From the NCBI GenBank assembly GCA_022315425.1, contig JAIUPT010000013.1, positions 1,302,001 through 1,366,000 on the forward strand: a stretch of 64,000 nt of DNA, written 5' to 3'. A program made the position numbers and the translations under genes. Shown piece after piece: positions 56,221 through 64,000 of this stretch. Positions within the stretch are counted from its first letter, which is position 1; every line of letters begins with the position of its first letter. Origin of the DNA: Pseudevernia furfuracea. Its lineage: Eukaryota > Ascomycota > Lecanoromycetes > Lecanorales > Parmeliaceae. The notes under the pieces are model-generated. The model was not told where the DNA came from. It saw only the letters and a list, made by a program, of their open reading frames with translations, and ran no database searches.

Positions 56221-58048
56221 GTGCGGGATACAGGTATCTCATGGAGGAGGATGGGCCGGGGAGGGTTTGGAGGGGGGGGGGGGGGGGGGGGGTTTGTGTC
56301 ATCCTAGTCTGGTGGATGAGAGAGAGAGAGAGAGAGTGTGTGTGTGTGTGGAGAGAGACGGGCTGGGGCGAAGGCTGACAAGGGACGTGCACACTTTGGG
56401 ATGGAACTTTAGATGGTGGGATTACCGGGGGTTTAGGGCGGGGGGGGGCGTTTTGCGATTGGGGGCCATGAGCGTGGGGAGGACGTGGTTTTAGACGAGG
56501 AGGGGAGGGGTTTGAATAAGGAGCTGTGGGTTGGGACGAAGAGAGGGATGTGAGGTTGATGGGATTGTTGAAGGATCTAGCTGTGCTAGTGGGTAAGTCA
56601 TTGATGCAGTGATGAAGCGACAATTTGCCTTTCGGCGAGCATCACGGGAATAGGATTGGATGTGTGTTGATTATGTGGCGGTCCAGAGGCTGTCCTCTTC
56701 TTCCTCGAGCCTTTTTACCATACCACCATCCTATTCTGTACGAGATGGAGAGTATTACTACTAGTCCACAACAATATAAGGAAGTGGAGGCTTGAAGATT
56801 CAATAAGCAATATTACGCGAACAAGGGAACAGCAGGCGGAGAGGACCGATCGATAGTAGCTAGGTGTAGTAGCAGTAGCCAGGGTATTGTATATGATGAG
56901 GGCTACTTAAGCAAAGCACAGACTCTGCGTGAACCGGCATCGGAGGAACAGGATGCAGGGAAAGCGGTGAAATGAAGGAACGATAGCATGCAGATGCATA
57001 ACGGGATCGACTTATTGTTGCTAGATTCGATTCTGGATACGAAGTACGTATTATTGTCCGGGTTCGGAACATGCAGGGTAGGTAGTATTGACCGAACAGT
57101 GCATTGCATGAAATCCTTCGTGGCCACTCCGGAAGGTGGGATGGTTACAAGGTATACCGAGTGCGGTTCCATGGTAGAGAATAAACTCAGGTATCTGAGG
57201 CGAAATTGGCGTCGTATTCGGGTTAGTTCGTATTGAGGTTGCGTCGTGGAGATTGCTTGCGCACGACGGCAGAATGGCGCGGGAGCGGACTCTTGTAGAG
57301 CAGGAGAAGATTGCGTGCGCGAGCTGGAGGTTAGCTAGCTGTGCTTGCTGAGTTAGGACCGTATTGTTAAAAATTCACAGATCATAAGCACGAAATGAAT
57401 CAAAGCAAAGCAAACGCATGTTGTCAAACCATGGTTGTCAGCTCTAGTTATCCCGGACCCTTGCTTCTAAAATTTCTCATCATCACCAGTACCCTCTCCA
57501 ACCCGTTGAAATGGTAAACCTCGTAAGCTTTCCACCAAGAACGTAACCTTTCATTGCGCCCTTCGACGCAAAACACTCGCGAAGCCCATTTACCCTCGTC
57601 ATGCCTCGGAGATCATCATCCCCAAACCCCTATGTAAAATCGTATACCCAAAGCCGGTCACCCCTGTAAGTCATGTCGTAGCGTGTGCGTCTAATAAGGG
57701 CAGCATGTGTGCTGATCGCGGGCCTCTGATGAGGCTGGTATCATCGCAGAAGTAAAAGAATATCAGTCGTGGTTCATTGTGTGTTGTATGTTTGGTTTTT
57801 TTGTACAAGTCATGGAAGAGATGATGAATCTCATCGATCGTGAGATCCGATACTGTTGATTGGGTAGACGATGCTGAAAACTGGCGGTCACAATGGATGA
57901 GCGCCAGGAGAGAATGTGGATTGTTCGATACACCTCCCCGTATCTTTGATTAGTCCATCAAAAATGGCTTTTCGGGAGAGTGCGACCGTCTGGTGGAAGG
58001 TGGCATCTGGGTCCTACAGTGATAATGAGACAGTGACGGGGAGCCAAC
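55591..58048. other. Gene-less 2.4 kb with dense simple sequence
   Basis: In order: a C-run at about 55766-55775, CACA-rich text at 56055-56085, (TCTCC)-rich text, a GCTGTT hexamer repeat at 56188-56218, a G-run of about 20 at 56272-56291, then (GA)n and (GT)n at 56318-56350. Long frames here are artefacts of the repeats. No gene recognised to 58048. Confidence 0.6.
56188..56350. repeat. GCTGTT hexamer repeat, poly-G tract, (GA)n(GT)n
   Basis: About five GCTGTT units, then roughly 20 consecutive G from 56272, then AGAGAG and GTGTGT dinucleotide runs, all within 165 bp. The long homopolymer may be an assembly-sensitive site. Confidence 0.85.
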
Positions 58049-59673
58049 TCAAGGAGAGTGAGGGCTCGACTCTTTCGGTCGCAGATTCGACGAGCCAGTT
58101 GAGGCAGAAGCCTTCGGCCCCATTTTCCGGGTCAGTTTTGCGTAATCTGAAGGCTGTTAGCAATCACTAGTTCGAATCAACGAGGTGGACACATACGTAG
58201 ACCACAAGCGTTGCACAGCGTCCTCGCACCATCAGGGCCACGCCTCCACTCCGGCGTCTCAGCTCTATTGCAGCTATGGCACCTACCCGGCGGTGCCGCT
58301 CTGCCTCTCCTCTTCTTAGCATCAGCACCAGCGAAGCCACCAGAACCTTCAAGCTTATCAATGTAAGAGTTGGACTCATTGTCGTCAGCTTCACTTGGAG
58401 CAGGTTTGTAATTCTGCTGGTCGTAGTTCCTTTGCTCGACGAGAGCTTGTTGCTGCTTACAGATGACATCTCTGATGCGAGACATTGCGTCGAGGACTTT
58501 AGTTTGTTGTCGGATCATCTCATCGCATTCGGTCAGTGATGGCAAGGAGCCGGGGATGGGGCCTGAGCGTTGTGTCTGATGGGCACTAGTGCCGAAGTGG
58601 CGAGAGAAATCAAGTCCACGGCCACTTCCTTCGGCAATCTGGGACGGGTTAGGGGGTTATTTGAATGGCAAGGGACGGTGGTGGATACTGACCTCATTGA
58701 GGGATGTTTCTAGATCAAAGATATCAAGGTGGCGCTTCACCGACTCCCCATAAGCTGGTCTAGGTGGCGATGTCTCCTTCGCGGTCGCTTTTCTCATCTC
58801 ATCGACTCGTTCAATTTCTGGTGCAGTACTTCTCCACGTAGATGGTGGTAGCGTTGGCGTCCGATATGAGGGGACTCCAGGGGTTGATGGAGGGTAAGAG
58901 TAAGCGGGCTGGTAACTGTTCCCGCCGTATCCGAATGGAGCATTGGATACAGGTGGAGGAGCGGCGCGAGCGGTCTTTTCGTGCATGGGAGACGGTGGGA
59001 CGTAAGTTTGTTGTGATTGAATGGGTGAAGCACCAGGTCGTGAGTAGTGTGAAGGACTTGATATTGTTCTAGGTGGTGGTGGGACAGGTTGATGTGAGTC
59101 AAAGGAATGCATGGCTGAAAAGCGACTCTCCCCCACAGGGGCTGCCATGCGAGGAGAGTAATTCGATCCACTGGAACGATCGGATGGCTGCGCCGGACGG
59201 CAAGACGAAGCAGTATGATGTGGAAACGAATCTGGAGGGCCTTTTGGGTAGGTCTCCAGGTACGATCTCCCGACCGGGCTTATAGGACTTTTCGGTACCA
59301 ATGAGAATTTGGGCTGTGGAGTGGTCGAAGATAGCAGTGACGATATGGATATCGGCTGCTGTTGTTCTCCTGTCAGTGCTTCTGATATCGATGGTAACGA
59401 TAGCCTTTGAGAAGCAGGTATGTGTTCTTTATCGTCTCCAGATGTCCGACGGGTCTCGGCTTGAGAGATGTAATTTCCGGTACCAGCATTAACAGCGCCA
59501 GGGCCACTTCCACCGCCACCCACCACTGAGCTGGCAGCCGAAGAAGGGTATGAATACGGAGGAGGTGGACCAGAGTAGATGGAGGGACTCATGAGTGGTG
59601 GACCAGACATGTGGAGGGCCGAGGTGATGGGAACGTTATGGTTGTACGGGTTTTCTCTTTTGATCTTCTCCAT
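58049..59673 (-). CDS. nsdD: NsdD-type GATA zinc-finger transcription factor
   Basis: Three exons on the minus strand: 58693..59673, 58197..58638 and 58049..58146, giving 506 residues. The single type-IVb GATA finger, C-x2-C-x18-C-x2-C, runs from about residue 447 (CHSCNRAETPEWRRG) to CNACGLHYAKLTRK, the last part encoded by exon 3. Upstream, ITFLDMEKIKRENP, a long Pro/Ser/Tyr-rich region, RHLDIFDLETSLNE and a helical region with MIRQQTKVLDAMSRIRDVI match the NsdD/SUB-1/Ltf1 group. These factors govern sexual development and often light and secondary-metabolite responses. The frame is open 5' of the ATG through LPPITFLD behind a possible acceptor, so an upstream exon is likely and the N-terminus is provisional. 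Confidence 0.9.
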
Positions 59674-60500
59674 GTCCAGGAAAGTGATCGGAGGCAAAGC
59701 ACTACTGCGATCTGGTCAGCACGTCAGGCTCTCGCGGTGCAAGATCGCCGACTGATCTTCGCAACCGTGAAGACAGACCTTTGGGTTACTGTGTCGACCA
59801 TTGCGTAAATTCCCCAGAGCTGGGTGTGAGATGGGGTGGGCGATGCTCTCTTCAAAATTGCGCCGACCTCCCTCGGCCTGTTTATGTAGATCTGCCACCT
59901 GTTTTGCCCTGTTCTTGCACCTGTCGCTTGCCGCCAGCTGAGCACGAATTGGAATCTATGCGAATTTGACCGCTACAGCACTGATTGCAAGCTGAACACC
60001 CGGTGACTCCGAAGGAAGGCTCTTTGATCTGTTGTCGTTGATTGCGGTTTTGGATTGCTCGGAAATAGTTCTCTCTCGATGGTTTGATGAGTGTTCGGGG
60101 GTGAATCTTGTGTCAAACGGTTGAAAAACGTGGTTACCGATCTCGACGCAAGATGTAACCGATTAAGTTTGCCAGCCACGACTGGACGGTGTCCAGTAGT
60201 AGAATCGAGGTTAGAAGTCAAAAAAACAGTGGAAGAGACGGGAAGGTTGGATGTTGTAATTGGTGTCTCGTGACGGGCGGCAGGATGATAGTAGTGGTGG
60301 CAGAGGTATTGTGTATTGAATTCAAAGAATGAGGGAGAGTTGATGATTTTGTTTGGGGGGGGGGGGGGGGGGGGTGGAGAGCGCAATGAGGAGGAGAGAG
60401 AGACAGAAAGACGAGGTGGATAGTCAGAAGCAAGTAGAGGGGAAGCGAGACTTGGTAGTCAGATCGGGTAGGATTTCAGATGGCGTTATGCCGTATAAAG
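59674..60500. other. Probable NsdD-like leader/promoter, no gene seen
   Basis: Contains a G-run of about 18 at 60355-60374 as written, possibly within the long transcribed leader expected for nsdD-type genes. Open frames near 59724-59945 could hold a 5' exon, but no phase-correct junction was found. Confidence 0.4.
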
Positions 60501-63018
60501 CGAACGGGCTTTACTCTCTCCGAAGTTGAGTGTGGGTGGGACGTGCATAAAATGTGTGTAAGCTACAGGCATTAGTCTGTCTCGGCGGTAGATTAAAGTG
60601 TAACAGGGATAAGGGGGGGGAGAAAAAAAAGGTAAAGTAAAAAAGAAAGTGCGGATGAAAAAGCCAAGTGAGATCGGAGATTGCTGATCGGGATCCCTCC
60701 ACAGTCCACAGTCCACAGCCCACTCACTCAACTAAACCAACTCGCCACCCGATGCAAGCCAAGGCCCAAAGGCAAGCTTAGAGCGGCTCAGACGTTTGCC
60801 CTAAGGTAGTTTGCTCGCTCTCAGATGTCGGTTAGAACTCAGAGGCTTAGAGGAGGAGTCAAAGGTAGAGATCCTAGCCTTGATGGCTTGGGCCCGTTGC
60901 ACGCAGTCTCTCTGCAAATTATCCATCTCGTCGTAATGTCAAGTGTCTGCCTTTATTGACCAGTAGGATCAATCCTCCGTCTTTCATTAAAGTAATGTAA
61001 AAAAGTACCCCCGAAGGACAAAAATCCATGACGATCTTATCATCCCTACTGGAAAATAATACTCTACGGATACAAGAATCCTAACCCATCATAATATGCC
61101 ATAATCATAATAATACTCATAATACGAAGTAAAAAAATAATATACCACCTGGAACCGGGAAAAGTCAAGTCAAGTCGACGGAACGACATTCCCTTTGCGG
61201 ATATTCCATCGTAATATCGTAATGTGCAACTAGTTACTGATTGATAATCGTAATTAATGATCATTATTATGATTTTGCTTTCGCTCAATTGGTGTTGCCT
61301 AATCACAAACAGCGTTTCAGGGCTCTAGCCTCTAGCCTCTAGGTACAATTGCCTCGTATCTGCTCTGCAGAAAAAAGGCGGCTGATAATCCAAAGATTGC
61401 AATATGCTGCTTACTTTTAGTGCACCAAGATCTTCTCGCTCAGCGATCGGCCATGCGATCCCCTACCGAGAGCGTCTATTTATGTCAGCTGCACCCGGCA
61501 AACGCCGAAGATCTAGGTAAAACTACTTGCAATAATGTGGGGCTTTGTTACGCCGCACCGATTGATGATGACGATGATGACGAGCATCTGATTGTCTGAT
61601 GCACTTTTCTATCCCACGCGCTCGCAGGTACACAATGTGTTCAATTCAACGGCTTTTCAAACCCAAAATGTCCTGCGCAATGTCATCCCCACAAGCAGCC
61701 TCCAATCTGCGCATGAAAGAATAACAAAGCTAATTGTTGATGCCCAACGGGGGTACTCTAACACTCGCTGCATCCTCATCGGGGTTCATCCGAGCATCAT
61801 TTTCAGTACCCCAATACGTTACAGACTTACAAGGTCCAATCGAATTATGCACGGCTCAAAGTAAGTCGCGAAAACCGGAAAGGCAAAGCTTGGCTGGAAG
61901 AGAATAATGCTGAAAGTGCCAATGTGCCAATGTTGCCGGAGAAGCCAATCCAATTCACGCTGAGCCCTCGTAGAATTTCCTCCAAACAATGCGATTGAGG
62001 TGGGTGCCCGAAGCAAGAATACGCAGGGTGCCGAAGAGCAGAAGCGCGATGTGATGATTTGGTACCAAAGGTCAAACAGTGCAAAAGAAGGTTATTATGT
62101 ATTCATGCAGGATCAATAAGTAGCGGTCAATCAATATTGGTCCTGTAGATAAGACAAAAAAGGACTTATGGGGAGTATGGGAACGGGTATCATTTAAGGA
62201 AAAGTGGTGGGGACTGGGGACTGGGGGACTGGGGACCGAGACAGCGCGAGTTCGTGGCTCCAGATCCGAGAGAAGCCGCTCGGCGCTGGCAGTAGAATGT
62301 AGTTTGCCGATTGGGGTAGATCCATTAGATGCACGACACCGTGCTCTTGATAACTTCTAAGAACCCACTGCTTCAGACTTTTTCCTCTTCTACCTAACTG
62401 TGCCAGAACAACAGTAATAAGTGAGTAAGTAATACTGGTGATAGTTGGTTTACATACTCCATCGTGCGAATAATAATAGCGGCCAGACACATGGATCAGA
62501 TAATGCTAGGGGCCATAAATTAGCCTGCCTATCATTGCACAGCGGACGGACATATTTCCTGGTCTAGACAGACAGAATAGATATCATCATCCAATGGAAG
62601 AAACATCCGGCTGAGGGCCACGGAGGCTTTCCTAGCGCGAGTACAACAAGTCCTCACATTGAATACTATTGCGGTACAATGGGAGCCTTGGGAGGAGGAG
62701 GAGGAAATTATTCGATCGCGGTCTCCTCAATAGTGTGAGCGATCGCTGCATCGTGCATGAAATTTATGCACTCCTGCAGTAGAAATAAGAATGCACCATC
62801 CGTTAGCTTTGATTTCGAAATCTTTTTCTCCATCTTGGCATACCTATTATTCTCTTCTTCCATCTTCCCTCACCCCCCATCAAAGTTCAGTGCTCCACAC
62901 ATTATAAGTCCACCACCCTATATGTAAATCATTTCGCTTTTCGTGATTCTCAGATGACTTGGCTGATCAATATGACTTGACTGGCCCATAACTTGATGGA
63001 TACGGTCCGTCTTGGCAT
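60501..63018. other. Gene-less 2.5 kb
   Basis: AT-rich patches (61080-61270 with ATAATAAT text). A small tandem of GGGGACT at 62208-62235. Short frames only. Confidence 0.5.
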
Positions 63019-64000
63019 TTGGCACGGCAGAAGAGAAACTTGTCCAACAAACCCCTTACACCTTGGCCCAGTGAGCACTTATTAGCAACCTTCCATCACA
63101 TTGCGCATCATGGCATCTCATATCCCTTATCTTTTACCACAGATCCAGAGAGTTTATTAAAATATCTAGACATTTTGCTAAGCCTGATCGAGTCTAGCTC
63201 ATTAAGATACATCTCAAGTTTCAAGCCCTCAAGCCGGACACAAGGATTCAGGTACCTTCTCTCCTATGAGTAACGTAAATGCAGCAGCCCTTAGACGGGT
63301 CCTAAATTCCGACTTGATAGACTCCCATCTCTCCCTCTGAGAGAGGCTAACAAAGTGGATAGCTTGCCGGTCTACTAGCACCTGAGCCCTATAGCATCTC
63401 ACTTGGAATCTTTTCCTAACCCATTTCTTGCTTACATTCTCAAGCTGAATCGATTGATGACTCTGCAGTGTTTGTAATTCGCCTCTCTTGACTCTTCTAC
63501 TAGATCGGCTCCAAAGTACAGTACGATGCTTTGGCCCTTCCATCATTTCAACAATTGACCGTTTCCAAAACCCCCACGTTGAAGTTGGTTTCCGCAATTT
63601 CTTCCGCAACTTTGCTTCCATGTTGGCACTCACCAATCTAGACGATTTCGATGTCGGGACATCTCTTTAACAGTGCTCTAACCGTGTGGTCAGAAGTGGT
63701 GTTCGAGAGCTTCCCCGGCAATTACTTTCCGCGGTCGAGGAAGGTTTGTGGATATCGGCACGTACCTTGAGAATCAGAGTTCTCTCCATCGCCGCTTCTT
63801 GCCGCCGTTCCGTTTCTCACTCGTCATCCACAAGACAGCCTCTTCAAAAACTATTCGCTAGAGAAGGAGAACGCTATAAACCCTACAGATGGCGCAGTCC
63901 TGTAGAGTGTTAACAGGCTAATCGCGTGATCATTAAAGTTTTCCTAGCATGAGCTGGTCTTTATAGTCGAACCAAATATTTTGCGCATGCTCGTGGGCCC
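63019..64000. other. Unassigned terminal stretch with coding-like frames
   Basis: On plus, frames near 63488-63913 read RFQNPHVEVGFRNFFRNFAS and ALTNLDDFDVGTSL, a stop, then QCSNRVVRSGVRELP. On minus, 63229..63636 is an uninterrupted Arg/Lys-rich frame over the same DNA. Only one can be real; neither is recognised. It may be a decayed gene that extends beyond the window. Confidence 0.25.

Noticed and set aside
55718..56494. Overlapping long ORFs (up to 438 codons) at 54991-56494
   Set aside because: They run through poly-C, CACA, GCTGTT, poly-G and dinucleotide repeats; only the part before about 55590 is explained, by the O-methyltransferase remnant.
58171..58180. TTCGAATC similar to a tRNA T-loop
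   Set aside because: It lies inside an nsdD intron with no acceptor or D-arm around it; the same holds for the similar text at 43585 and 32532.

Overview
The window reads as nuclear DNA of a filamentous ascomycete (Pezizomycotina). Genes are split by short GT...AG introns, mostly 45-150 nt. The gene set is fungal: a SUN-family wall protein, Erv41, MCM2, an Mlo2/UBR7-type zinc-finger protein, an NsdD-type GATA factor, a bZIP/DUF3425 factor, GTP cyclohydrolase II, fungal PI-PLC and a GH27 alpha-galactosidase. I could not place it to class. No tRNA, rRNA, CRISPR array or intact autonomous transposon was seen. All exon boundaries below were worked out by hand from splice sites and frame closure.

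Layout. 0.1-4 kb: a SUN-family secreted protein and Erv41. 4-18 kb: a gene-poor accessory block. It holds a wrecked NRPS-like adenylation-PCP-reductase gene, two short inverted-repeat elements (one lying inside that wreck), a DUF1275 membrane protein, a CorA-like membrane protein, a stray copy of the 3' end of ERV41, and coding-like debris. 18.8-31.7 kb: a compact conserved block with a secreted histidine acid phosphatase, UBR7/mlo2 and MCM2 (divergent, sharing a 354-bp promoter), a bZIP/DUF3425 factor and RIB1. 32.4-42 kb: a cytochrome P450 pseudogene, an atypical short-chain dehydrogenase, an alpha-galactosidase and an intronless PI-PLC. 44.6-50.9 kb: a formate/nitrite transporter and a disordered protein resembling fungal Scp3-type proteins, separated by 3.3 kb of microsatellites. 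54.4-59.7 kb: a decayed O-methyltransferase and an NsdD-like GATA factor. 59.7-64 kb: no convincing gene.

How it fits together. The intact genes are mostly housekeeping or regulatory: replication, riboflavin, secretory cargo, lipid signalling, phosphate and galactoside scavenging, nitrite/formate transport and sexual development. I see no intact biosynthetic cluster. Three secondary-metabolism-type genes are all dead, by different lesions: an NRPS-like reductase, a P450 and an O-methyltransferase. Together with the inverted-repeat elements and the duplicated ERV41 tail, this suggests past gain, rearrangement and loss of accessory genes. Small-scale splicing curiosities (a 22-nt microexon and an 8-nt terminal exon) and two clustered regulatory motifs are the other main observations. 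I found no evidence for a wholly new system.
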